A stretch of DNA of 64,000 bases from Pseudorasbora parva (lineage: Eukaryota; Chordata; Actinopteri; Cypriniformes; Gobionidae). Position 1 is the stretch's first letter. Every line of letters begins with the position of its first letter. This document shows positions 23,163-34,507 of this stretch, piece after piece. Position numbers and translations under genes: made by a program. Under the pieces are notes generated by a model. That model saw nothing but the letters and a program-made list of their open reading frames with translations, was not told where the DNA came from and did no database searches. The stretch lies in contig NC_090173.1 of the NCBI RefSeq assembly GCF_024679245.1, forward strand, positions 9,339,428 through 9,403,427, read 5' to 3'.

Positions 23163-24495
23163 TAGGGAGTGCAGAATTATTAGGCAAGTTGTATTTTTGA
23201 GGATTAATTTTTTTTATTGAACAACAACCATGTTCTCAATGAACACAAAAAACTCATTAATATCAAAGCTGAATATTTTTGGAAATATTAGTTTTTAGTT
23301 TGAGCTATTTTAGGGGGATATCTGTGTGTGCAGGTGACTATTACTGTGCATAATTATTAGGAAACTTAACAAAAAACAAATTTATACCCATTTCAATGAT
23401 TTATTTTTACCAGTGAAACCAATATAACATCTCAACATTCACAAATATACATTTCTGACATTCAAAAATCAAACAAAAACAAATCAGTGACCAATATAGC
23501 CACCTTTCTTTGCAAGGACACTCAAAAGCCATGGATTCTGTCAGTGTTTTGATCTGTTCACCATCAACATTGCGTGCAGCAGCAACCACAGCCTCCCAGA
23601 CTCTGTTCAGAGAGGTGTACTGTTTTCCCTCCTTGTAAATCGCACATTTGATGATGGACCCCAGGTTCTCAATGGGGTTCAGATCAGGTGAACAAGGAGG
23701 CCATATCATTAGATTTTCTTCTTTTATACCCTTTCTTGCCGGCCACGCTGTGGAGTACTTGGACGCGTGTGATGGAGCATTGTCCTGCATGAAAATCATG
23801 TTTTTCTTGAAGGATGCAGACTTCTTCCTGTCTGGAAGAAGGTGTCTTCCAGAAACTGGCAGTAGAAAAATCAGTCTTGAGATATTTCTTGGCCCAGTCT
23901 TGACGTTTCAGCTTGTATGTCTTGTTCAGTGGTGGTCGACTTTCTGCCTTTCTTACCTTGGCCATGTCTCTGAGTATTGCACACCTTGTGCTTTTGGGCA
24001 CTCCAGTGATGTTGCAGCTCTGAAATATGGCCAAACTGGTGGCAAGTGGCATCTTGGCAGCTGCACGCTTGATTTTTCTCAGTTCACGGGCAGTTATTTT
24101 GCGCCTTGGTTTTTCCACACGCTTCTTGCGACCCTGTTGACTATTTTCAATGAAACGCTTGATTGTTCGATGATCACGCTTCAGAAGCTTGGCTATTTTA
24201 AGACTGCTGCATCCCTCTGCAATATATCTCACTATTTTTGTCTTTTCTGAGCCTGTCAAGTCCTTCTTTTGACCCATTTTGCCAAAGGAAAGGAAGTTGC
24301 CTAATAATTATGCACACCTGATATAGGGTGTTGATGTCATTAGACCACACCCCTTCTCATTACAGAGATGCACATCACCTAATATGCTTAATTGGTAGTA
24401 GGCTTTCCAGCCTATACAGCTTGGAGTAAGACAACATGCATAACGAGGATGATGCGGTCAAAATACTCATTTGCCTAATAATTCTGCACTCCCTG
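23163..24495 (-). mobile_element. Tc1/mariner element, copy A
   Basis: Inverted ends read AGGGAGTGCAGAATTATTAG at the left and the complement at 24476-24494, set in a TA run, with TA duplicated on both sides. Length 1333 bp is normal for Tc1. It sits at the inner edge of the left arm of the palindrome, in a TA microsatellite, a natural TA target. Confidence 0.92.
23407..24277 (-). pseudogene. Tc1 transposase, frameshifted
   Basis: The start MGQKKDLTGSEKTKIVRYIA begins at 24277. The N-terminal half holds the helix-turn-helix region (SSLKIAKLLKRDHRTIKRF) and continues to about 23820, then shifts frame. The second frame carries the catalytic motifs FMQDNAPSH (second Asp) and [10 protein letters not shown] (third acidic residue). 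The frameshift lies near 23800-23830. The normal protein would cut at TA sites and move the element; this copy cannot make it. Confidence 0.85.
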
Positions 24496-24639
24496 TATAT
24501 ATATATATACAATGATCAGCCAGTTCTTTGAAGTAGATCAGAGTGCATCTCATGAAGCTTCATTTGGCAAGCATAAATAGACATAGTGTGTTACACATGA
24601 AAATAATGGAAGAACAACAAATTAAACAAACAGGCCAAA

Positions 24640-24860
24640 CAACTGGGAAGAAGAAGAGTAAGGATGTGTGGTAGAAGGGTAGGCAGAACAGTAGAAGAGG
24701 TGGAGATTGTGGACATGTTGAAATAAGGGACACTATTCCAGATTATGTTCTCAACCATGACCTTAAACAACTGAGGTGTGTCAAAAGTTATATAGCCAAA
24801 TGTTGGGAGAACAACAGTGTCTTTAATAATTAAAACGTTTGTAGACAGAACGGGTATAAT
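24640..24860 (+). pseudogene. Remnant of an IS630-like transposase HTH region
   Basis: In one frame the translation reads EIRDTIPDYVLNHDLKQL, and in the next PNVGRTTVSLIIKTF. Together they resemble the N-terminal helix-turn-helix domain of an IS630-like transposase family known in fish, where the order is EIR-TIVDHV-NHG then P-V-RTTVS-II-TF. Stops and frameshifts break it. It lies between the two arms of the palindrome and may be the decayed transposase of that element. The match is by eye from family memory and is weak. Confidence 0.35.
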
Positions 24861-24954
24861 CAGACAGCTTCCTGTACTGTACTGTATACTTACTGTATTG
24901 CAGTAGTCCATTTGTATTTTAGATGATACAGTAAATATACTTTATAAAGACAAT

Positions 24955-24958
<4 letters not shown>

Positions 24959-25040
<82 letters not shown>
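24959..25040. repeat. (CA)n microsatellite
   Basis: An uninterrupted CA run of about 80 bp. Confidence 0.97.
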
Positions 25041-25043
<3 letters not shown>

Positions 25044-25917
25044 ACTTCCCTCACTTTGAGAAGGATTTTGAGGGTAATCCATTTATTGCTGCTGCTTGAA
25101 TAAATTATTTTAAGAAATGCATTTACTGGTTTGCAAATCTTAAGGATGATTCAAGAAATGTACCAAAGTGACTGAGAAAAACAAAAAGGACATTCAGGGC
25201 AAGTATGTGCTAATGTATTTAGTAAATGTGTCAACGTGATTACATTGAAGTTGCCCATTGGGCATGAATATGAAATTTTTTTGTAAATTCATGACCTCTG
25301 CAATTATTCACTCACCAGTTTTTGGGGTAGCCTTAAAAAAGACTGGCTGATCATTACCCAACTGGCCCACCCAATGTTGTTATTGTGTTTTTGTTTTGTT
25401 TATAAAATCTTATTTATAGTGTGTATTGTTTGCTTCTTTTACATTTGTGTTCTTGGGCTCCCGGGCTGAAAATGGGTCCCACCCCTGATATTGGTTAATC
25501 ATTATTGAAGTATTGTAAACATGACTGTTATTCCATAGCTGTAGTCAGAGTTTTATACAATGGGGGGTGCTGGGCACAACCTTATGTGGGGTTAGATGTA
25601 ACACGCATGGTTTAACCCTTTCCATACATACTAGGATGATTAAACTTAGTGTGTTTACTAGTTGCCATATTAATATTATATAGAGAAAATATTGTTTAAA
25701 TCCAAAGTTTAAAAATCTGGAAGATATTACTGAACATTTTTTTAACCATAGACCATAGTAAATTTAAGTTATTTTTCAACTTTTTGTGTTTATTTAAAAA
25801 TAAGACATCTGATATTATTGTAATCTTATATCTGTTATTTAACAGTTGAGATCGTTCTTTAATGCTGATCTAACCAGCAGAAAACATGAGCCGCTGTTTA
25901 AATCCCAGTTTCGCAGA

Positions 25918-26220
25918 TAATAATAATAATAATAAATTTTATTTATAATGCACTTTATATTAAACAAAATCTCAAAGTGCTACAGAATTTAAAAACAAAA
26001 ACAAAACAATCAACAACAATAAATAAATAAAAAAAATAAATAAATAAATAAATTAAACAAGTAGCAAGTCAATTAAAAGTCAATTAAAAGCTCTGCTAAA
26101 AAGGTGGGTTTTAAGACCACGCTTAAAAGTATCTATAGTCTGTGGAGTCCGCAGGTGGTCAGGGAGAGCGTTCCACAGACTGGGGGCTGCAGAGCAGAAT
26201 GCTGATGGGGTGCGTTATGG
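25918..26220 (-). mobile_element. LINE 3' end with reverse-transcriptase tail
   Basis: On the minus strand 26098-26215 translates to a C-terminal RT phrase (APSLWNALPDHLRTPQTIDT then FKRGLKTHLFSRAF). The pattern LWN-LP-HLR...FK--LKTHLF is typical of the end of LINE ORF2 in fish L2/RTE-like elements. The remainder toward 25918 is an AT-rich 3' UTR with an AAT run. The element is 5'-truncated. Confidence 0.7.
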
Positions 26221-26661
26221 TTGTAACACTATTAGAAATAGGCCTATACTATTATATTCTATACTTTTATGAATTCTTTTAAAAACGGTGAATAATGACA
26301 GAGTTAATGTTCAGAAATTATTCATTATGTTTTTAAACTGCTGTTTAGCTGCATTTAGTGATGTGTCAAACTCAAAAATGTTTAGGCCTATATTATTGTT
26401 GATTAAAAAATGCCTTTTGAAAAAAAAAGCTTACTTTTAAAAAATTAATAATTGTATTTTGTTGTCAAAATATTTTAGTTTGTCCTGGGTTTTTTGTGAC
26501 TATATCAGATAATATTTTAAGCTGTCATGTGGCAATGTGACCCTTGTTGTCACATTTCATTGCCACTTTCAGGATAAATCAAGAAAAAAAGTGTACACTA
26601 TTAATGAAACAAAACCACGTCATTGTAGGCTACTAAATGTGTAAAAATAATGTGTGTGTGT

Positions 26662-26981
<320 letters not shown>

Positions 26982-27495
26982 GAAACTTAACTGACAATTG
27001 AGACAAAAGTTAAGGGAAAATACCAAGTAAAACAAATTTGTAAATATTTGTTTAATATGTGCATTTTTTAGCTTATAAAAAATAAATCATTAGAAAACCA
27101 GAATGCCTGCAGATAAACTGTTAAGGACAGGCATGATTTCACACAATAGTCAATGAAACATAGTCAATAGAAAACACTTGCTTTCAGACACCTGTCTGAA
27201 AGGAGTTGTGTGGGTATTATTAACTATATATATTTGTGTTTTTGAAAGAATTGGAACAATTCATTACTATAATGTTATAGCTATGAATGTGCTTTTACTT
27301 AATGTAATTTAATAATTACTACTTCATCTAAATTGCTTAATCTTTTTTAATAATAGCTTAATTATCGGGCATTGGAGGGGCAGACGTGTAGACGGGCAGA
27401 CGTTCAGACGGGCAGACGTTCAGACGTGTAGACGTTCTCCACACGCATGCCACACGCACGTTAACACGCCTTTAAGCGTGGTTAGGAAAGAAATG

Positions 27496-28254
27496 ACACA
27501 AAGCGAGCGCCATACTGAAACAGTTGAAGCAAATGTGCCGAAGCTTCGAAACAACACCCGACACCCGTCTCCATGACGCCATCTAGTGGACACTGGCGTG
27601 TATTGATCTGAAATAACCTTGACTGTGATTATCTCCTACTGTATGTTAAAAACAAAACAAAAAACACGTTTTTAACATCTGGCTCACAACTACTTGGTTT
27701 TGTTACCTGTAGCCTCCTCATTGTAAATAACTTTAGTTTTTAGTTTTTGTTTTTTTGTCATGAAAAATTAAGATTATTAAAAGAAAAAAAGCCACAATGT
27801 GTCATTTGTTACATAACATTTTTTATTAAAAAATTTGAATTGCTCTGCTGTTGAAGGACAACTTTTAGTTAGTCAACTTTATATTTATTTATTTTATATA
27901 ATTATATATATAATTATTTATATATATATAATTTCTTCAGCCTTTGAAAAAAATATCTTACAAGACGGGACACTTGTTGCTGGCATGCACAAATATTTTT
28001 TTAGCAAGTACATACAAATGAGGGAAAATTACTGAAAATTAAGTGAATGGACAATGCATTCTGGGCCAATAAAATACACACATCTCACTTTATGTGGTGT
28101 TTCCAAATGGAAACAATTCCACACCATAACCTATGTAGTAGGCTACAACATCTCTTATGTGGAGCCTCCATATCACTTAAGAATATCTTCTATAGCTATA
28201 ATTCTATATTATATATTATATATCATCTATCTATATATTATATACACTGTTAAA
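27496..28254. other. Gene-free stretch
   Basis: Begins with GC-richer sequence (GCCGAAGCTTCGAAAC near 27538) that resembles the ends of the hAT-like family, then AT-rich sequence without recognisable genes. Confidence 0.45.
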
Positions 28255-28485
28255 AATTACCTGTAAATTTTACAGTAAAATACTGGCAGCAGGGTTGCCA
28301 GCCAGTTACTGTAATTTTTACAGTAGCGGTTCTGTAATTTAATTTACAGAATTTTACTGTAATCAAAAAATACAGTACAATTCTGTAAATTAAATTACAG
28401 AACCTCTACTGTAAAAATTACAGTAACTGGCTGGCAACCCTGCTGCCAGTATTTTACTGTAAAATTTACAGGTAATTTTTAAGTG
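28255..28485. mobile_element. Palindromic CACT-ended MITE
   Basis: A 231-bp near-perfect palindrome: CACTGTTAAAAATTACCTGT at the left and its complement at the right (ending TTTTTAAGTG). The end resembles the CACTG terminus at 38710 of the CACTA-like locus, which would make this a possible non-autonomous relative. No clear flanking duplication was seen. A (TA)n run follows at 28510-28560. Confidence 0.65.
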
Positions 28486-28506
28486 AGAAGAATTTTGTAA
28501 AATGCA

Positions 28507-28562
<56 letters not shown>

Positions 28563-28810
28563 CCAAATGCTGCCAATGACTGGCAGCTGAATTTTAAATT
28601 TAAACTATTAACTGCATAAGCTTCAATCAATTGTTAAACTGCAAAAAGTGTTGTATAATACCGGTACCTTAATTTACTTATAAAAAAAAAAGACGCTTTT
28701 TCATTGAAAAGTAGTCAACATTTATTTAATACATAACTTTTAAAGAATATATTTTGTATTATTTTTAACTCATTTATTCACAAAATGTAATTTTTTAAAA
28801 TGGACAATTA

Positions 28811-28970
28811 AAGGGTTAGTTCACAAAAAAAGTTGTGTTGCACCCAACAGAGGGATAGAAAGCGATCAGATTTCATCAAAATGATCTTCATTTGGGTTCC
28901 GAAGATAAACAAAGATCTTAGGAATGTGGAATGACATGAGGATGAGTAATTAATGACAGAATGTCCAACT
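28811..28970. repeat. Left half of a TTAA-type short element
   Basis: Starts AAAGGGTTAGTTCACAAAAA, a diverged form of the AGGGATAGTTCACCC end seen at 32556 and 47091. No right half is present. Confidence 0.55.
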
Positions 28971-29099
28971 AATCCTTCAAATGTTCTTAAATTACTTGAA
29001 CATATATTAGCCATCACATCCTCTCAAAAAAAAGTAGAAAAACGCAAACTTTGTTACTTCATAACCACAAGATGACCAACATGGTCATAATAAAATTAT

Positions 29100-29382
29100 T
29101 CTAAAAACCACAAAGATGCTGACGAGTCTTCATCACTTCATGAACAGACCATGGCACCACGAACAAGGCCCGAAGTCCAACAAACTTCTGATCCAAAAAA
29201 AGGAGAACCCCACAGGATGCAAAGAGTGGCTAGAAAAATTTAAAAGAACAGAGGACAATATATTAGATACATTACAAAACATTATGATACAGCCAGACAC
29301 AGATAGAGGGAGGACGGATACAGTCAGAGACAGAAAAATAAAAGGAAAAAGAGATGATGTGTCTGTACTTCTTACATTTTAG
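29100..29382 (+). pseudogene. Possible decayed coding exon
   Basis: Two frames give basic, low-identity text: DADESSSLHEQTMAPRTRPE then a stop, and KRTEDNILDTLQNIMIQPDT. The composition resembles the linker of MADF/Myb-like transposon proteins, but no domain core is present. Function is unknown; it may be chance. Confidence 0.2.
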
Positions 29383-31170
29383 AAATTCCATTGAAAATCC
29401 ATGACTTTGCAAAGAAGAGTGGCAACATGTGGGTTCACTGCAACCTGTTTCTTCTGTACCATTTGCCCGGTCGTCTTAGATGGCGCTTTTCCTTTCGACT
29501 TCTTTGTTCCCCTCTCCGGATTAATACCTACAAAGCGTCTAAAGGGTCATAAAAAAGTCTTAATAAGGTATTAAAATTAACTTCAGGATTCCTGCATATA
29601 CCCTGATCTTAATTAATATTGTTTGTTTTAAGACCTTCTCAAAATATTTTAAGACCTCATCACACTTCAAGTTCTAATCAGCAACAAACCTTTAACTTAA
29701 TAAACAGTTGTAGTAGAATGTAGAATTAAAATCTCTATCGTAGGCCAATTTTGTATCGTTTATATTGCATATCTGTTTCGCGACGTATGGAGGGCGACAC
29801 ATCACCTAACCGCGTATTTCGCAAAATACGTAACTTCACCCGTAGACGGCGCACGCCAGGGATGGAAATTAACTTTTTTGTCCACCGGCCACTGTGGCTG
29901 GTGGATTTCAAAATCTACCAGCCACTCAATGTTTTTACCAGCCACTTTCTTGTTTTTAACCGACAATGTGTAACTGCATTTGAAAATTAATACTACAAGC
30001 TCTACAATACTTGAGCAGTTTCTCAAGTCTCAATGAAATGCTGAAATTTTCTCTTTCACACAAACCATGAACTGATATACATTTCATTAAATGAGTAGGG
30101 GTCTGTGCTCTGTGCGCTCTTTTTTTTTTTTTACCTGGATGTGGCATTTGGTTGATTCGTGGTCTTTTATGGCTTCCAGTTTTAGGTTTTTAGTCCCAAC
30201 AATGAAACTATTCGTTTTGGCATCTTCTGAAGCATGTTGACGATATACTGAGCAGAACATTGTCAGTAGGGAATGGGATGCACCGAAATCAAAATTCTTG
30301 GCCGAAACCGAAAAAGAGGAAACCAAGGCCGAAAATCGAAACACCGAAAGAAATTATGACAATTCTAAGTACCATTGCATTTATGGCTAATGCTATGACT
30401 GTGTAACTTTACTAAAAAACAAGGCATTGCAATTGCATAAATTAATATTAAAGTTTCAAATAATAAATAAATTACAAATTATGCAAATATTTATTTAGCA
30501 CATTGCAACAATGCACAGTATAAAATAAAATTCAAACTAAAATGTTTAACTTGACCTCACTCATGTGTACATTAAATAATAATGCACCTGCAGAAAGGTA
30601 CAGAAATTGAATAAAGTAATACAATGTAAAATAACTGCATATTTAACTGTTTAAATGAAAGATTAATCCTTATTAAACTTACAAAAGCTATTCAATCAAG
30701 AGCAGTGAGTGATGTCCTTAAACTGACAGCAGTAAAGGCTACTGCCCCTTTAAGACCTAATGTAGACCTAATATAATGCGTCGTCTTTCTCGACTGTATA
30801 AACTTCTTTTAAGGCATATTCAGACTATGTCTGCTTGGATACTCATCAAGATGGACATGTTGACATACTTCTTGTGTGAGTTTGTCCATTCAAGCACAAG
30901 ACTTGAAAGAGAACTCAATATTTGAGTTTATTATACTTATGGGGATGACAATAAATATATTCATGAATACTTTTTGGAGTCAAACTCTTTTGACAAAGCT
31001 TGAACAAAATTTAATACCTCATAAAATCGTGATTAAGACTTTTTAATACCTTTTAAGGGTCTTAATTTTCCCAAAATGGATTTATCAACTTTTAATACTT
31101 TTTAAGACCCCGCGGACACCCTGTGGTTCTCTACTTCAGTCTTGAGGACCTCCCAGAAAGTTATAGATGT
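29383..31170. other. Gene-free stretch with dispersed repeats
   Basis: Two phrases recognised as fish repeats occur: a CCACCGGCCACTGTGGCTGG-type segment with internal inverted motif at 29868-29950, and GGGATGCACCGAAATC... at 30273-30350, which resembles a hAT end. No coding region is supported. Confidence 0.45.
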
Positions 31171-31175
31171 CCACT

Positions 31176-31799
31176 AATTAACCCAAAAAAGAAAATGTGA
31201 TGTTTATCTGCTGACCCCCAGGGCATCTGAAATGTAGGTGTGTTTGTTTCTTCAGTAGAACACAAATGAAGATTTTTAACTCCAGTTGTTGCCGTATAAT
31301 GCATGTCAATGGGGTGTATTTCTATGAGAGTAAAAAACACACAGACATACGAATCCATATTAAACCCTGCGGCTCGTGGAGACACACTGATGTCTTAAGA
31401 CACGAAACGATCGGTTTCTGCGAGAAACACAACAGTATTTATATCATTCTGAAGGCTGTTGGACACAGATTGCATTAGAGGTAAAAAAAAAAAAAGAAAA
31501 AAGATAAAAGATAAATACTGTTGGGTTTCTCAGACAAGCTGATTGTTTCGTGTCTTAAGACATCAACGTATTGTCACAAGGGTTTAAAATGGATTCGTAT
31601 GTGTATGTTTTTTTACTCTCATAGTTCTTGTATACTCTCATGTTACCATTGACATGCATTATATGACTGGCACAGAGCAACGGTTGGAGTTAAAAATCTT
31701 CATTTGTGTGCTACTGAAGAAACAAACACACCTACATCTCGGAAGCCCTGGGGGTAAGCAGATAAACATCACATTTTCATTTTTGGGTCAACTATCCCT
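31176..31799. mobile_element. Palindromic TTAA-type MITE
   Basis: Two arms (about 31190-31470 and 31505-31799) are imperfect reverse complements, with landmarks ATGTTTATCTGCTGACCCCC and its complement near 31750. The right end CTATCCCT is followed by TTAA at 31800-31803. The left edge is diverged. ORFs inside are palindrome artefacts. Confidence 0.65.
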
Positions 31800-32045
31800 T
31801 TAAAACCACCTGTTTTAACTCATTAGCTTGCTGGTGTGAAATAAGGAGACATCTAATTTGCCCTGAAAAATTTTATGTATTCACGAGTTGACAAGCATTG
31901 TGTTAAAGGCCTCAACATATGACATAGATAAAACATATCTACATATTTAGTATGACATATCTACATAGATAAAATATAAGATCTGATATAACATATCTAC
32001 ATATGTAACATACTGGTACTGAAGTTGTTAGAATTCAACCATTAC

Positions 32046-34507
32046 CTTTGAATGAACTCCAAGGTACATGCTGACTCCTCCTGGTACTCAAGATTGAAAA
32101 TATAGTATGCTGCAAACAGAGTGGCAAGGCCAGACAGGAAACTGGGCTGAATCCCCTCACACACAACCTCGCCTTCAATAGTCAGCATCCAGTGTCCACT
32201 TGTCAAAGTGTCTCCTAAAACAACAGCATGTGACAAGTCATTTTTAATTTTTATCTTTCAGCTTTTTACATTTAAACTATATTTTAATATGCAAGAGTGA
32301 ATTAACTCATTATTTTAAACTAAAGTTAACAAGAGGCATTACAAACAAACAATAAGAAAATTAGAGCAGATGTCCAACTGAACTAAAATTTTCTTTCTAT
32401 AAAAAGGCACAAAACGACAATGGGGGCAGAACATCAGTGTAATGTAATACTGGTAACACAGAGTACAGCAGCAAGCATAAAGCCAACAAGACAGCCTTAC
32501 AAAAATACTCCACTGAAAATTAAATGGAGGAACACAACATAAGAAAAATCCTTAAAGGGATAGTTCACCCAAAAATGAAAATTCTGTCATCATTTACTCA
32601 CCCTCATGTTGTTCCAAACCTGTATGAGTTTCTTTGTTCTGCTGAACACAAATGAAGATATTTGGAAGAATGTTTGTAACTAAGCAGATAGAAAAACCAT
32701 TGACTAACATAGTATTTTTTCCCTACTATGGTAGTCAATGGTTGTTCTATCTGCTTGATTACAAACATTCTTCCAAATATCTGAAATATCTTCAGCAGAA
32801 GAAAGAAACTTCTACAGGTTTGGAACAACATGAGGGTGAGTAAATGATGACAGAATTTTCATTTTTGGGTGAACTATCCTTTTAATAGACACAGAAACTA
32901 GAAAAAAAACACATAAACAAAAAAAGTACAGAGGTACAAAGAACACTGTTAAAGTAGTTTTTTTCTTTTCTTTTCTTTTGGTTAAGGCTAAGTTCTGGTC
33001 AATTAAGAGAGTGCAGACTTACCAAGCACAATTAGTCGTGGGCTCCCGGGTATGGTGTGTGTCGCTTGAAGGTCAGCTGCTGTGGCGCACCTCTATAAAA
33101 GGAAGAAAAAAAAACATTAACTGTCCATATAAACTAATACAAGAACATACACACAAAAAAGTGTATTTCAGCAATATACTTACATTCGCAAGAAGCAGAA
33201 GACCATCCGGATCCTCTCGGAAATGTGCCAAGATGAGTTTAATCACAAGGGGTCCAACTTCTTCTTCTTCACTTGACAAGACTTTCTTGACAACTTCATT
33301 TGTGGGTTTGTGCTTAAAGAAGTCAAAGAGGACTTGACCATACTCCTGCATGGCTTGGTTGAGCCTTTTGTGTATGGCGATACTGGTAAGCTCCTCAAAA
33401 TGTGCATATATGTGCTTTTGCACGAACAGGTATGGCCATTTGCTTTTGAGGTCTTTGATAGAAAGTACTTGTGTATCATTAATGTCCTTTCTTTGCAAAT
33501 AGTAAGTTTCCTTCATTAAGGAACAAACATCACCCCTGTCAGCTCCACTTTTTCCATATCGCTGGTACAAATTCTCTAAAGTTTGTCTTTTTTCCTCTAG
33601 TACATCATCAGAATTTGCAAGCGGAGGCTCAGGCTGCCATTGTGTGCATCCGTATGTGGCTGTTGGTTCTCTGCATTGCAATCTCTCAGGTCTGTCAGTT
33701 ACTCTACTGATCCGTCGCCTACGTGATAAAGTATTATCTCTATTGACGTGTTCTACACGTGTTTTTATTTGTTTCAAGAGGGAGTAGTACCCAATTTGAT
33801 TTTTTTCTTGAGTATCATCAAAATCAGAAAAGCTCTTTGGATACTGTTTGACAATTTTGAGAGCAACAATAAGGCACTGTGCTTTGCTTGGATTTTTCTC
33901 ATGTTTCCTAATTTCATTTACAATTATGCGAATCATTTTGCGCCGATCTGGGGGGAGTGGTCTCTTTCCATTCGCTACTGCACTGCGCAATTCGCTCGGC
34001 ATTTGGTTCCAAGGAACCTGAAATGACTCAGGCCAAGTAACTGCTGTAGTTGAAGAAAGGCTTGATGGGCTAATGTTTTCTAATGTGACAGTGGAAGAAG
34101 GCAGAGGTATTGCTGGAGGGACATCACCAGATGGACTTTGTTCTCCAGCTGATAGAAAAAAAATATATATATATCATCAATATGCCAGTGTTATGTAAAT
34201 GTGCTAATATTCTGATCTGTTATAAGATAAAATAACTATTTACAGTGTAACAAAAATATACTTTATACAAATATATACACATAATACCTTTCTTAAAGCT
34301 GTCTAGCAGTTTGCGAATCTGGATGGGCGGGAGTAAATCAGACAGGTCCACCCCTGGAGCTCCCTCTACATACTTAAGATCATCTGTGCTCTCCACACCC
34401 AAGCTAAGAAGTCTCTGCAGCAACAGTTCTTTCTTTTCTTCAAGAAGACCAGGCAGCGCTTTGGAAATGACCTTTTGTACTTCCTCCCCCAATGTTGTAG
34501 ACATCAT
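32046..34507 (-). CDS. Spliced SAM-like companion gene, SAMD3-like, 3' end not found
   Basis: Four exons join in frame on the minus strand: 34507-34288, 34148-33184, 33092-33023 and 32214-32046, each bounded by AG acceptors and GT donors (GTATTA, GTAAGT, GTAAGT, GTAATG). The joined frame of about 474 codons has no stop. The first exon (residues 1-73) carries a SAM-like helical segment (LLQRLLSLGVESTDDLKYVE, then DLSDLLPPIQIRKLLDSFK). The second has a basic region (PLPPDRRKMIRIIVNEIRKH) and the motif ETYYLQRKDIN-. The body resembles fish proteins annotated as sterile alpha motif domain-containing 3-like, a multicopy group often linked to transposons. The first ATG at 34507 overlaps the stop of the upstream ORF (ATGA). 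After GTAATG at 32045 no further exon was recognised, so the gene is either truncated or has a distant last exon. Function is unknown. Confidence 0.65.
32556..32881. mobile_element. TTAA-type palindromic MITE in an intron
   Basis: Starts AGGGATAGTTCACCCAAAAA and ends with the complement, flanked by TTAA at 32552-32555 and 32882-32885. The two halves are reverse complements (TCACCCTCATGTTGTTCC at both sides). It lies in the intron between the third and fourth exon of the SAM-like gene. The target site suggests piggyBac or Kolobok mobilisation. Confidence 0.85.

Larger units (their letters stand above)
24497..25917. other. Core of the palindromic element
   Basis: Apart from the transposase remnant at 24640 and the CA run at 24959-25040, no gene or clear repeat is seen. 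The stretch is AT-rich and decayed. Confidence 0.45.

Noticed and set aside
33073..33183. Coding extension beyond exon 2 of the SAM-like gene to 33073
   Set aside because: The frame runs past a clear donor (GTAAGT at 33183-33178) into intron text; the next exon continues the protein in frame.
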